From Eonycteris spelaea (Eukaryota > Chordata > Mammalia > Chiroptera > Pteropodidae): a stretch of DNA of 64,000 nt. Position 1 is the first letter of the stretch; each line of letters opens with the position of its first letter. The stretch covers positions 3,435,501 through 3,499,500 of the forward strand of contig PUFA01000143.1 in NCBI GenBank assembly GCA_003508835.1, written 5' to 3'. The notes beneath the pieces are model-generated. The model had not been told where the DNA came from and searched no databases. It worked only from the letters and a program-made list of their open reading frames with translations. A program made the translations under genes and the position numbers. Of this stretch, positions 48,146-60,010 are shown in pieces.

Positions 48146-48589
48146 GTGACAATTAACACCACAGAAATACAAAAGAGTATAAGGAAGCACTATGAACAAT
48201 CATATGCCAACAAGTTGGACAACCTGGAAGAAATGGATAAGTTTTTAGAAGCATGCAATACTTCAAGGCCAAATCAAGAGGAAATAGAAAATTTGAATGA
48301 AACGATAACTACTAAGGAAATCAAATCAATAATCAAAAAATTCTCAAGAAACAAAAGCTCTGAACAAGATGGCTTCACAGGTGAATTTTACCTCACGTTT
48401 AAAGAAGAATTAATACATGTCCTCTTCAAACTATTTCAAAAAACTGAAGAGGTGAGAAGGCTTCCAATCTCATATTATGAGGCTAGCATTACCCTGATTC
48501 TAAAACCAGATAACACAAAGGAGAATTGGAGGCCAGTATCCCTCATGAACATAGATGCAAAAATCCTCAACAAAATAATAGCAAACTGA
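48146..48589 (+). pseudogene. L1 reverse transcriptase N-terminal half, longest surviving L1 frame
   Basis: A 147-codon open segment shows the L1 RT order: KEIKSIIKKFSRNKSSEQDGFTGEFY (normally 'PGPDGFTAEFY', with the PG pair changed to EQ), then EASITLILKPDNTKENWRPVSLMNIDAKILNKIIAN (RT motif region with the conserved WRP.SL.N.D.K..NK). It stops at 48589, so the remaining palm subdomain is in other frames. Confidence 0.9.
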
Positions 48590-48883
48590 ATTCAAGAATA
48601 TGTTAAAAAGTTTCTACACCATGATAAAGTGGGATTGATTTCGGGTATGCAAGGTTGCTTCATTATCCACAAATCAAGTAACTTGATATACCGCATAAAC
48701 AACATGAAGGATAAAAATCAAAAGATCATATCAATAGATGCAAAACAAGCATTTGCCAAAATTTAACCTCTATTTATGATAAAAACTGTCAGCAAAGTTG
48801 TAATAGAGGGAACATACCTCAAAAAATAAAGGCCACATATGGGAATCCCACAGCTAACAAACACAGTGCTGAAAAGCTGAACG

Positions 48884-48905
48884 TTTTCTTTTTCTTTTTT
48901 TTTTT
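48884..48905 (+). repeat. Poly-T expansion inside L1 ORF2
   Basis: A T-rich run including 11 uninterrupted Ts (48895-48905) lies where L1 normally has a short T/C-rich codon stretch before 'aagat(c/t)tggaacaagac'. Confidence 0.85.
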
Positions 48906-49040
48906 AAGATTTGGAACAAGACAAGGATGTCCACTTTCACCACTTTTATTTAACATAGTTTTGGAAGTCATAATCAAAGCAATCACAAGAAAAACAAATG
49001 CAGGGCATCCAAATTGTAAAAGAAGTAAAACTACCTGCCA

Positions 49041-49058
49041 TTTTTTTTTTTTTTTTTT
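49041..49058 (+). repeat. 18-T run immediately before the RT catalytic motif
   Basis: Eighteen Ts directly precede 'gcagctaacatg'. L1 normally has about three Ts here (the Phe codon of FADD), so the run is an expansion. Confidence 0.9.
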
Positions 49059-49070
49059 GCAGCTAACATG
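49056..49070 (+). other. Destroyed RT active site (FADDM reads FAANM)
   Basis: TTT GCA GCT AAC ATG encodes FAANM, where L1 RT has FADDM. Both catalytic aspartates are replaced, so this copy cannot encode an active reverse transcriptase even if frames were ignored. Confidence 0.8.
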
Positions 49071-51084
49071 ATATTATATGTAGAGAACCCTAAGGATTCC
49101 ACCAAAAAACTATTTGAACTGATCAATGAATTCAGTAAAATAGCAGGATACAAAATTAACATTCAGAAATTGATTGCATTTTTATACACCAATGATGAAC
49201 TATCAGAAAGAGAAATTAAGAAAATAATCCCATTTATAACTGCCTCAAAAAACTACCTAGGAATAGATTTAAGGAAGGAGGTAAAGTACCTGGAAAAATT
49301 TAAAACATTGAAGAAAAAAAATTGAAGAAGATACAAATAAATGGAAGGCTCTACCATGCTTATAGGTGGGAAGAATTAACATTGTTAAAATGTCTATACT
49401 ACCCATAGTAATCTGCAGATTCAGTGCAGTCACTATCAAAATACTGGTGGCATTTTTCAAAACTAGAACAAACAATCCCGAAATTTACATGGAACCACAA
49501 AAGACCCTAAGTAGTCAAAGCAGCCTTGATAAAGAAGAACAAACTTGGAAGTATTATGCTACTTGATATCAAACTATTCTCCAAGGCTATAGTAATCAGA
49601 ACAGCATGGTATTGGCATAAAAACAGTCCCACAGGTCAATGGAACAGGATAGAGAGCCCAGAAATAAACCCATGCCTGTATGGTTGATGAATGTGTGACA
49701 GTGGAGGCAAGACTATATAATGGGGTAAAGACAGTCTTTTCAATAAATGTAAATGGTGATGGGAAAAATGGACATAACATCCAGAAGAATGAAACTGGGT
49801 CATTGTCTTAACACGATATTCAAAAATAAACTTAAATTAAAGATTTAAATGTAAGACTCCAAACCATAAAATTTCTAGAAGCATAGGCAGTAAACATTGC
49901 TCTTGGTAATATTTTTGGAGTTATGTCTCCCTAGGCAAAGGAAGGAAAAGAAAAAAAAGGACAGAAATGGACTATATCATGATAAAAAGTTTTTTGCACC
50001 ACAAAAGGAGCCATCGACAAAATGAAAAGACAGCTTACTGAATGAGAGAAGATACTCACCAATGGTACAACCAATAAGTGGTTAGTATTCAAAATATGTA
50101 AGGAACTCATACAACATAACACCAAAAAAGGCCCCCAAATTCCGTAAAAAATGGGCAGAAGACATGAATAGCCACTTCTCCAAAGAGGGCATAGAGGGCA
50201 TGCAGGTGGCCAATAGATTTAATGAAATGATGCTCAACATCACTAATCACCAGGGAAATGCAAATTAAAACCACAATGAGATATCACACCTGTTGGAATG
50301 ACTGTCATCAATAAATCAACAAACAGCAAATATTGGAGAGGATGTGAAGGGAGCGGAGCCCTCATGGGATTATAAATTGGGGCTGCCACTATGGAAAACA
50401 GTTTGAAAGTTCCACAAAAAATTGAAAATAGAACTACCGTATGACCAACAATTCTATTTCTGGGTGTTTATCCAAAGAAATGTAAAACACTAATTTGAAA
50501 AAATATATGCATGCATCTGCGCATGGTAGCATTATTTACAATAGCCGGGATATGGAAGCAACCTGTGTCCATCAATAGATGAATAGATAAAGAAGTGGTA
50601 TATACAGTGGAATATTAGTGAGTCACAAGAATGAATAAAATCTTGCTATTTGCAACAATATGGATGAACCTAAAGGGTATTATGCTGATGTAATAAGTCC
50701 GACCAAAGGACAAATACCATATAATTTCATGTATATTGGAATATAAAAAATAAAGGAACAAACAAAACAAAGAAATTCATACAGAGAAAAAATTGATAGT
50801 TGCCAAATCAGAGGGGTTTTGGGGATGGGTTTAAAGGTGAAGGGATTAAGAAGTACAGATTGGCAGTTACAAAATAGTCATGGAGATGTAAAGTACAACA
50901 AAGAGAATATAGTCAATAATATTCTAATAACTGAATGGTGCTAGGTGGATATTAGACTTATCAGGGTGATAACTATGTGAGTTATGTAAAGGTCTAATCA
51001 CTATGTTGTTTGTCTGAAACTAATATAATATTGTATCTCAACCGTAATAGAAGAGGAAAATAAATTTAAAAAATAATGAAAAGG

Positions 51085-51335
51085 GACATCAGTCTGTCAG
51101 CTGTGAGGAATTGAATCCTACTATAAAACCACGTGAGCTCCAGATGAGAAGGCAGCCAGGCAGCACCTTGATTTTAGCCTTGGGAGACTCTGCTTACAGG
51201 GCGCAGAATGCCATGCCTAGACTTCTGTTTGCCCCAACAAACTTTGAATAACAGAACTATGAGTCATAAGTAGGTATTGTTTCAAGCCTCTGAATTTGTG
51301 GTAATTTCTTCTGAAGCAATAGAAAGCCAGTATAG
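51085..51335 (+). mobile_element. MLT1-like LTR 3' part, plus strand
   Basis: 'agctgtgaggaattgaatc', 'ccacgtgagctccagatga', 'caccttgattttagccttg', and the terminus 'gaatttgtggtaatttcttc' followed by 'gaagcaatagaaagcc'. Its 5' part is absent because the L1 tail abuts it. Confidence 0.65.
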
Positions 51336-51644
51336 AGGAAAGTCAACCAGTCTAGGTGCCATTCCCTGTGAGCAGAGTTTAACACTTGGGTTTTCTCTTC
51401 ATAACTTTTGGTATTTACTGAGGTCATAGTGGATATCTGTAAAAAAACATTGAATTTTAAAATTTATTTATACCTGTAATTTAAGTGATTTGAATTTTAA
51501 TTTTGTACCATGTTTAAGTACATTGAGTAATAAGAAATCTTGGTATTTTTCTCCTTTATTTCCCATTTTATTATTTTTTAATCTATAGTTTACTTAGAAA
51601 AGCTGTTGAGAAAAATAATTTTTATTGAAGCTCAATTCTGAATC

Positions 51645-51830
51645 AAGATTGGCAAACTATAGCTTGGAGGCCAAATCAAACTCCTTACCTGTCTTTTTAA
51701 ATAAAGTCCTATTGGAATCCAGCTATCCTCACTAGTTTATTTGTTGTATGTGATTGTTCTCATACTACAGTGGCAGAGTTGAGTATTTTCTAAGTCTTGA
51801 ATATATTTTATTAAAAGAAATAGTCCATCC
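51645..51830 (+). mobile_element. hAT-like DNA transposon relic (family unassigned)
   Basis: 'gattggcaaactatagctt', 'taaataaagtcctattgga', and 'cagctatcctcac', then 'tacagtggcagagttgagt' match a common eutherian DNA repeat in order. The far terminus is missing. Confidence 0.55.
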
Positions 51831-51924
51831 GTACCTGATTATCTAGATTGTGTGGACTAGTTTGTATCTCTCTATTCAAGTGATGGAAAGAGTGTTAAAA
51901 TTAATAGAATCCTATAAACTATGT

Positions 51925-52445
51925 GCATCTGGGGTACCCAAGATCATTGCCAGGTTTAGTGATTTGCCAGGAGAAATCATTGGACTTGGAACTCATTATA
52001 CTCAGGGTTACCATTTATTACAGCAAAGGACACAAAGCAAAGTCAGCAAAGGGGAAAAGGTGCATCCGGAACAATCCGAAGGAAACTGGGCAAAAACTTC
52101 CAAGAGTTCTCTTATGGAGAAGGTGCACATAACACACTTAATTCCTCTTGCAGTGAATTACAGGAATATGTGCAAAGTGTGGTCTTCTACTTGGTTTCTC
52201 TTAGGGTTCGGTCATGTAGGTAATAGTGTTTGTGTGACTGACTGCAGTGCTCCAAACACCAGTGCCCCAGAAGGCAATCATATGTCCACCATAAATTACA
52301 CTGTTGGCACAGACTATCTAGACAACACTACAGTGTGGCCAAGGTACCGAGCATGTAAAACATTTGTATGAGGTAGAATATTCCAAGAGATCAAGTCAAA
52401 ATTGCCAGTCAAAGGCCATTCAGGAAAACAGTTCTTTCCAAGAAT
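51925..52445 (-). mobile_element. ERV LTR-like repeat, minus strand, with a fortuitous 173-codon frame
   Basis: 'ggttaccatttattacagc', 'aaagtcagcaaaggggaaa', 'ggaaactgggcaaaaactt', 'ccaagagttctcttatgga', 'ggttcggtcatgtaggtaa' and 'caccataaattacactgtt' follow the antisense order of a mammalian ERV LTR that I remember but cannot name. The open frame 51850-52371 reads across it on the plus strand and shows no protein domain. Confidence 0.5.
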
Positions 52446-53254
52446 GCATATGGTAGGATCAGCTTAACCTACTGGGTTAATGCTTTTCCTGAATGCCTCA
52501 TAATAAGTGTATTCAGAAACAACACAAATTGTGTTCAGAAACAAACACAAAATGTTTGCCAGTCATGTAGGTATGTGTGTGTATATGTATGTAATTTGCT
52601 ACTTTTAATTGTATTTCAAATATGTTTTTCTAGTGACTTGACTGTTTTTAGTTAGCATTTATCTTATTCTCAATTTAAAAATGCCTACGGGACTTCATAA
52701 ATCAAATCCAGGATAACTTTATAGTATTATGTATGGGTGGGTCTTTAAAGTTTCATGAAGATAAACATCGTTTTGTTTGAATTCATAGTTTAAACCAAGT
52801 ATGTTCTTAAGAGTGAGGTTTCCAAGATTACCTTTGTGTTTCTAGTTTTTATAGAGACTGAAATAGTCTGATACTTTTTTTCATAGCTCATGTTTTTGCA
52901 CAAATGTCAAAGAATAATTGCTTTCAGAGGTGACTTATCACTCTAATATTGCTTTCTTATTGTGACCAATAAAATTCCCAATAATAAACATTATCTTTTA
53001 GTTATTGAAATAATGATGGAATAAGCAATATGAAACATTATACTTTTTAAATTCCTTAATATTAATGCCCTTGACATATCACCTTTATTGAACCTCATGG
53101 TTATGGAAAAATGCACAGGAAACATTTCTTCTTTAGACGTAATTCATTTTATCTTTCTGGATATTTGTAGTTCTTGAAGTTAAACGTATACGAGAGAGGG
53201 AGAGGGAAAGATTTTTCCCCTATTCTTTTTGGCTGGCATCGTTTTCTAGGCAGC
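52446..53254. other. Unassigned non-coding sequence
   Basis: AT-rich; no gene or clear repeat. A GA-rich patch lies at 53190-53210. Confidence 0.45.
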
Positions 53255-53440
53255 CTAATATAGTGTGAGTAGATTCCTGAGATTATTTCCTTAATTTGTT
53301 ATGCGACTCTGGACAACTACATATAAATGATCTTTCTCTGTATCGGTTTACCTAGTATATCTTCTTTTGCCTCAAAGGAATCTTGTGAGGATTATTTTGA
53401 TAAGGTATAATAATTTTGAAGAAGCATCTTTTTGTATATA
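53255..53440 (+). mobile_element. MIR SINE, plus strand
   Basis: 'ctaatatagtgtgagtaga', then 'gttatgcgactctggacaa' and 'ctctgtatcggtttaccta', then 'ttgtgaggattattttga' preserve MIR order. Confidence 0.6.
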
Positions 53441-55569
53441 TAAGACATGATCAGATGCCACCTGCCAGAAGTCCAAGTAGGACTTTTTCATCTAACCTTG
53501 GATCTGGAAGGAGGCCCTGTACTTCTGAAATAATTACTGTTAGATTTGCTCTACAGTGAGTGTTTTGAATTGTTAGTGGCTCAACTCAATTGTGACTAAG
53601 TAGCCAGATCTAAATCTCTAAAGAGCAGAATCTGTATTTTATTAATCTTTAGTCTTCCTAATGTCTAAAATTGAGCCTTGCCATTTTCTGGCTTCTAAAC
53701 TCAAGGCAAACAAGAAGGAGTCTGTCACTTTGATAGTCAGAAAGGCTGTTAGGAGCATACTTGGGCATTGTAGGATTGGGGCCAGCCAACAACCTTGTAG
53801 ATAGAGGGAGAGGCATCTGGCATGTGTAGAATGGTATTACCTTAGAGCTCAAAATAGTGGTTATCTACAAGAATATACTCATAATATGAACTCTAAGCAA
53901 TATTTAAGATAGAAGAAATTATAGAAAATTTCACTTTTGAGGGATTTCCATTAAAATGATTAAATATAAAAAGGTTTTAGAAGTTTCAGTTACATGAAAT
54001 GCTCAGTTGAAAACTGGTCAAATTGTGGTCAGTAAGTTTAGGAAACACTACATATTACAGCCTTCTTTTAGAGGTCACAATACACATGGGCATATTAAAA
54101 GCTCCCAAGAAATTTTACTATTTAATTTTATTCACCCTAGTTTATTTGAACTTATTTCACTCTGGGGCTTATTTTCTTTTAATACCTTTTAACATCTCAT
54201 GGAACTTGTTTTTGGAGGGGCATTTCATAGATTCGCTGTGCAGGATTGTTGTGCTTTGTGCTTTTACTGTCTTTGCTTTTGTTTTATTGCCTTTGTTCTC
54301 TTAGGGCATTTACCTGGCTCATTTTCTTTGGAGTATTCTACTTTCTCTAGGTTCTCCTTCCAATTTCTTTTTTTTTTTTGCCACTCCAGGCCTCTGTTGT
54401 GTAGGATTTTAATTGATTGCCTTGAATAAAAACAAAGCCTGGCTCATAACTAGAAATACAACCTGTGTCTTGCCTCTCTCTGGTTCTATTTGCATAAATA
54501 AACAGATTAGTTTTTAGAGCATGTTGTCATTTTTTGCTTCTCTATTAATTTTGAGGTCCCAGTTTTGACTATAGATTTGAGATGGATGAGACTTCAGCCT
54601 TGAGCACACCAGGAACTTGGTATGCTGCTCCTGCTTTGGGTCTGCCATAAGGCGGTGTTGCAGAAAAACTCAAGGCTGTGTCTTTCTCTGAACATGTTTT
54701 GAAACAGAGAGAATGACCAGACAAGTTTTATCACAGACTGTATTTACACTGTCTTCCTTGAAGGAAAGGGTGCTTTTCTTTTTCTCTGTAATCACTGTAG
54801 CCAGCCCACATGGACCTGGCTCTGGGCAGGTTGCTACCATTTTTTGCTGTGGAGTATTACTGGCCTCAGGCATGCTCTGCCCTTTTCTGTGCTCAGCTGA
54901 TGCTTGTGAACTTTGTCTTACTCAGCAGGTTACTTCTTGAGCAATGTAATCTCTCTCTCCCTCCCTTTCTCTTAAGATGTGCCTTTGCCCTGGCCAATTC
55001 TCATTCTCTCTTTGGGCTGCTCAGAGCAGGCGCTTTGGACATCAAGATGCGGTGGAATGGTACTTTTGTGAATCCACATTGATACAATTTGAGTCCTGTT
55101 GTTCTTATTGGGCTGGAATTTGAGATTCGAAATATATTTGTTTTGGGGAAGGCAAGCCAAGTGGTTAACAGAAGTGTAACCACAGGTGTAGCTTTTTAAA
55201 CCTGTTTACCTCAGAAAAGATTATCATTTTTTTCTTCATTGTGTAAGAAAATCTATAGCTTTCGTTTTACCTCTCACAAGCTGTCTCTGATTTTCATGGA
55301 TAAAGTTTCAGTCATAGAAATAGACACCGAATAAGCAGTGAAAATATATATCCTATCAGTAGTTTGATTCTTTATTATCTAGAATTGTGTTGCTTTTATT
55401 GATTTTTAATCCTAATAGAAAATAAAATTCTGTTGGCAGCTGGGAGTCTGATATACTCTTTCCATTTTCTGTGGTCTTGCTGTCCTTTTTCACATAACCA
55501 GTGTGATTCTTGATAAATAACCAGAGAATAGCCTATGTTATTTAAGATGTGTGTCTGCGAGTTATGATT
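53441..55569. other. Unassigned non-coding sequence
   Basis: Several short open frames overlap here on both strands (53658-55183) without any recognisable domain or splice-consistent chain. Poly-T at 54369-54379. Confidence 0.4.
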
Positions 55570-55695
55570 CCACTAGAATTTAAAGATCACATCAGTAAGT
55601 ATTTTGGTGTCCCCAACCCCACTACATCCATTGTACCCAGAATGATTCTTGATACATAGCAGACCTTCAGTTAATTAGTTAAATAAATGAATTCC
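55570..55695 (+). mobile_element. L2 LINE 3' end
   Basis: 'ccattgtacccagaatgat' followed by 'cttgatacatagcagacctt' and 'gttaaataaatgaattcc' match the L2 terminus. Confidence 0.65.
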
Positions 55696-57934
55696 ATTTA
55701 GAATTGGGAATGAAAATGAAGGCATTTGCTAATTAAATTTGCTGGTTTATCAGTACACCAGTACTCTTTCATGCCCCTTAATTTTTAAGAGCTGTTTGGT
55801 TTTAGTGAGTTAACTTGCCACAGCTGCCATAGCATATCTTCTGTAGGAGTTTTGCTGTTGCTCCACTTCCAAACTCCCTTAAAACATTTAGTGGTTGTTA
55901 GTGGATTTAAAAGTTTCTAAGCAGACAGCACCTTATAATTCTCTTGTTCTTTCCTTAAAATGCCTCTGTTCTCATTTGACTTTAAGAAAGGAAGGCTGAA
56001 TCTTGGATTAACATGGTGAATTTAGCATTACTTGACTCTCAGTGATCTCATAAGAGCCCACAGGGCAGATGTAGGCCTAGTCAGTAATTGGGTGGGCTCT
56101 CAGAGAGCAGAAACTGGTATGCTACAGGATGTGGCCTGGGGAAGCACGCCTGGCCCTGCAAGTGAGGGCAGAGCCAGCACCTGCCCTCACTGCAGCGGGT
56201 GCACAAAGTGTCTACACTGAACCACTCACACATACCTTCCCTCCTGGGCTAAAACCAAAGGCTTGAGACTTGTTTTTGCATGAGATATGAGTGAAGTAAG
56301 CTGTTTTTTGGTCTTACATAGTTGGTTATTTCAAGGAATGATTTTAGTTTATCTTCTTTTTCTTTGTTTTACTAGCTGGGTAAGTATTTAGCTACAAAGA
56401 TGTCATTTAATAAGAAGGTGGTCATTTATTACTGATAGTCCCCTGTTGCTCTTTGTGTTACCTTTCTATAAATTTTAAACGAAAAATTTATTTCTGAGAG
56501 GGCAGTGTTTCATCAAATTTGTTTCATTTGTCATTGAGGTAGCTTTACCACGGAGGCACTGCTTAATTTTGCAGTAGACTCTAACTTCTTTTTTACTTTG
56601 TTAGTAGACACAGTTTTTATCTAGGAGAACCTTAGACATGTAGACTTTCAAACATAGGTTTAGATTAAGATTTGATTTACAGGAAATGGGACACTTCAGG
56701 GGTAGCTCTTTAATTATTCAGGGAAGTTACAAGAATCTTTCCTGAACATTTCATGAAAGAATTTGTAGATAGGATTATAGGAAGTAACATTAGCTTAGAG
56801 TAATGGATGAATTGCATAGAGTATTATGCTAATTAATTTTTTTAATTTAAAATTCATAACAAGTTTATTTAACTTTTTTTAAAAAAGAAGTGATATTGTC
56901 AAATATCAACCAATGTAGAAAAATTTTAGGATTCCTTTGATGTCTGGTTTTTCTAATCAGATCACATAAGTATATGTTTGTGCTTCTCATGTTATTCTTG
57001 CTCTCCCACTGCCCAGATGTTGCATATATTACCAAATAACTGGCAGATTTTATGGGAGAAAAACAGGGGGCGGGGGAGTCTTTTTTCTTAACATCTCGGC
57101 TGCATAGTATTATAGAATATAAAAATAAAGAATCCCTGAAAATAATGGAAGTCTTGGAGTCATGGTGATTCCTAATATACAACCAGTGGGAGATTATCTA
57201 CAATGAAGCTAAAGTCATACAAATGCACCTTAATGGTCAAGGAGTCAAGGAGTTTGAAGCCTTTCCGACTTTAACCCATGTCTACCATAAAGCCATCTTG
57301 TAGCTTGGAGTCTTGGATTGTTTCTTCTCCAGTGGCCTCTTTGAGAAGCAACTTCATTTAAGCCTCCTGTTAGTTGGTTCTATATCTCTGTGCCAGTCCT
57401 ATGGTCATTTAAAACTCTATGAAACACTAGGAAAACTTACTTTGCTAGAGCATTTCATCAGTGGGGTTAAGAGTGGAAACAAGTCCAAATGCATGGACTT
57501 TGCCTCTGAGCCAGACCAGTCACTGGCACTGAGAAGCCACATAGGAAGGATACAAGTGAATTTTCCCCAAATCATCATTATTCCAAGAACTAAATTTAGA
57601 ACATATTCCTCACTGATGATGGATCTTTAGATTTATCTTTATATGAGTAATATGTGTTCTTTCTACACACATACACACACACCAAATCTGCAGGATTATA
57701 TTGTTCATATTATTGTCTCTTATTTCTCAACATGAACTCTAGACTTTCATTTGTCTGGAGTTGTATGTATGTCTTTAATAATCATTATGCATTCCTGCCT
57801 TATGTGCTTGCTTCTCTCTTTTCTCATCTTCTTCTGTTTAGAACTTTCTAGTCCTTTGAGTAGAGGTTTTATCTCTTTCAGTGTGTCTGCTAGTTTCAGA
57901 TCAGCCAGAATAAAGACTCCATTCTTTGGTCATT
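55696..57934. other. Unassigned non-coding sequence
   Basis: Includes a GC-richer patch at 56040-56225 that is not a CpG island by eye, and a CA-rich patch at 57664-57682. No gene recognised. Confidence 0.4.
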
Positions 57935-58080
57935 TGGACCATTTAGTGTGAGCCATGCTTAGAATACCTCCTTTATTTGATGACAGGCTCTTTATGGAAC
58001 TATGTCTCATCATATTTTATCTTGCATAGCACCTTACACATAATATGTACTGAAAAAAATATTTGTTTAATGGAACATTT
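57935..58080 (+). mobile_element. L2 LINE 3' end
   Basis: 'gatgacaggctctttatgg', 'tgcatagcaccttacacat' and 'aatatttgtttaatgga' match the L2 end. Diverged. Confidence 0.55.
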
Positions 58081-58109
58081 TCTCTGTTTGGATATATTTA
58101 GCAGATAGT

Positions 58110-58500
58110 TAAGCCTCTTGGTTACAAGTAACAGGAAACAAATCTACCTAGTTTAAGAGGAAGATTGGAATTTATTGGATTTATGTTAGTGTATCCTGAG
58201 GAATTTAAGATAAAGGTTAAAGTTGAACTCTGGGCCTCAGGGCAGCTCTGAGAGCCTCTTCAGCCAGAACTCATGATCTTTCATTTAGAGACTTATCACT
58301 ATTATGTCATTAGCTTTTACTTCCCAGATACTGTATCTCTCAATTTAGAATCTGAAGGAAATGAGCTTCGATCAGTTGTCTACTTTGGTCCTATCATAGT
58401 AGACACATGGCTGCTTAGACATGGGAGGCCACCCTTAATGGCTCCTTGGAGGTTGAAGGCTATCCTCTCCATGGATAGATGATTGGTTCTCTGAAAAGAA
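58110..58500. mobile_element. Ancient interspersed repeat, unassigned
   Basis: 'cttggttacaagtaacagg' and 'gaaacaaatctacctag', then 'aagattggaatttattgga', and later 'acatggctgcttagacatg', are phrases I associate with an old mammalian repeat. I cannot name it. Confidence 0.35.
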
Positions 58501-58837
58501 GAGTCAGAAATGAATTGTGACAGATGTTTACTACAGTAATATTGCTAATTTTTGGAAACTGAGTTAATGTTGAACATGTTTTGGCTTTGATATGTTGCAG
58601 GCGGTTTCTGCCACAGGCAGGTTAGAATGTTATTGCCTTTGGTGACTGATTTCCACAGGAACTAGTCCTTGCTCATATCTTTATCTTGTCATTTGTGATA
58701 TTTAATCACTAACCAAGGAGACTCCTAGTACTGAAGTTCACTGAAGAAAAAGAATCATTAATAATTTTATTATATTTTAAACAGTATATTATGATCATAG
58801 CTACATAGCCATTCTTTGGCTCTGTGACTGACTGCTG

Positions 58838-59195
58838 CGGTAATTATTTGAAGCCCAAACTCTCAATATGATAGTATTTGGAGATGTGGCCTTTAGGAAG
58901 TTATTGGGTGATGCTGGGGCCCTCAAGATGGGAGTAATGCCCTTAGAAGAAGAGACATGAGGGAAATATCTACATTGCCCCCCACCCCACCTCTCTCTTT
59001 TTTTATGAGGACATAGCAAAAAGGTGGCCATACGAGCCAGAAGAAAGCTCTCACCAGGAACTGAATTGACTCGCACCTGGATCTTGAACTTCCCAGCCTC
59101 CACAGAAATAAATGTCTGTTGTTTAAGCTATGTAGTCTATGGTTTTTTATTAGAGGAACCTGAGCAGACAAATACAGAAATTGGCACTGAGGACT
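58838..59195 (+). mobile_element. MLT1/MST-like (ERVL-MaLR) LTR, plus strand
   Basis: 'gatagtatttggagatgtg', 'ggggccctcaagatgggag' and 'taatgcccttagaagaaga', then 'tatgaggacatagcaaaaa', 'gagccagaagaaagctct', 'cttcccagcctccacagaa' and 'ataaatgtctgttgtttaa' are all colinear with MLT1/MST LTRs. Well preserved in order, and the clearest LTR in the window. Confidence 0.8.
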
Positions 59196-59459
59196 GGGGT
59201 ACTGCTGTAACAAATACCTTAAAATGAGGAAGCGGCTTTCAAACTGGATAATGGGTTGAGAGGCTGGAAGAGTTTTGAAGTGCATGGTAGCAAAAGCTGA
59301 GATTACCATGAAGGGACTGCTAAAGGTGACTCTGGTGAGAGCTTGAAAATAAAATAATATTTTGATATATTTGGTTAAATATTTTTTTATAATTCATCAC
59401 TTTATTAATGTGGCTGTGCTAAAATTTTAAATTACATGTTTCATTTATTGGGCAGTACT

Positions 59460-59819
59460 GAAATAGAGCTGGATGGATGAACATGGATAAATATAAAAAA
59501 TAATATTGATGAAAAAAGGTCATTCAGAATTGTATTGAGAGGATACCATTTTATAATTTTATATAAAGTTTAAAAACTTGCAAAGTAAAGTATACAGTAT
59601 GTGTGTGTGAGAGACATAAAAAAGAATAAAAACAGGGTGTTATTCAGGAGTTACCCCTAGGAAGGAGGAAAATGGGAACAGAGGAAGAGATACAGGAAAT
59701 TTCAACTGTATCATTAAAAAACAGGAAAATTTACATCATGTTAATATTTAATGAAGGGTGATAAGAATGATGTTGGATACATGCATTTATGTTTTTTTAT
59801 ACTTTTCTATGTGCTTGAA
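59460..59819 (+). mobile_element. Possible L1M/HAL1-type 3' end
   Basis: 'gaggataccattttataat' and 'gtgttattcaggagttacc', then 'tttttatacttttctatgtg', are reminiscent of an old LINE 3' end. Weak. Confidence 0.35.
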
Positions 59820-60010
59820 ATATAATAGTCATCTCTAATTCTTGAAATATTGCTAGTATAATTTTTCCATTTTTGGATGATTAAACTGAGGATTGGTAGT
59901 CAGTGAAGCAGTTTGTCCAAAGTCATGAAACAATTAAATAGCTGTGTTGTATTGAGATTCAAAACCAAGTCTTTCTCATTCCAAAACCCATAGCTCTTCT
60001 TTCTCATTAA
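59820..60010 (-). mobile_element. MIR SINE, minus strand
   Basis: 'gatgattaaactgaggatt', 'cagtttgtccaaagtcatg' and 'gagattcaaaaccaagtct' follow antisense MIR order. Confidence 0.65.

Larger units (their letters stand above)
47035..50640 (+). pseudogene. L1 ORF2 relic (EN, RT, C-terminal domains)
   Basis: The EN start is readable as NVSRLNAPIKRHSVAEW at about 47055-47105. The next block, KKAGVAILRQN, is at about 47215. The SDHNGMKLEI motif is present in DNA at about 47657, followed by the linker and an open RT segment (48146-48589). The post-catalytic RT segment is 49068-49325, and the C-terminal region runs to about 50640. Frames change repeatedly. No start codon choice is meaningful. Confidence 0.85.
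44520..51075 (+). mobile_element. Nearly full-length L1 retrotransposon, plus strand, inactive
   Basis: Colinear from within the 5' UTR (from about 44520) through ORF1 (45715-46570), the inter-ORF region, ORF2 (about 47035-50640) and the 3' UTR to an A-rich tail at about 51060-51075. At 6.5 kb it is the most complete element in the window. Compared with the copy at 5735, about 400 bp of 5' UTR is missing. Both ORFs carry many stops and frameshifts, and the RT catalytic motif is lost. I could not see a clear target-site duplication. Confidence 0.9.

Noticed and set aside
49041..49058. Poly-T run as the tail of a separate antisense retroposon
   Set aside because: No retroposon body follows; L1 ORF2 continues directly after it. 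Slippage expansion is simpler, though not proven.
51850..52371. 173-codon open frame as a protein-coding gene
   Set aside because: No domain, no signal peptide logic, no splice context, and it overlaps LTR-like and hAT-like repeat text. Treated as fortuitous.
53658..55183. Cluster of overlapping short open frames on both strands as a small gene
   Set aside because: Frames overlap on opposite strands without conserved motifs, and their lengths (60-93 codons) are expected by chance.
56032..56220. GC-richer patch as a CpG island or exon
   Set aside because: Very few CpG dinucleotides by eye, short, and the 62-codon frame shows no domain.
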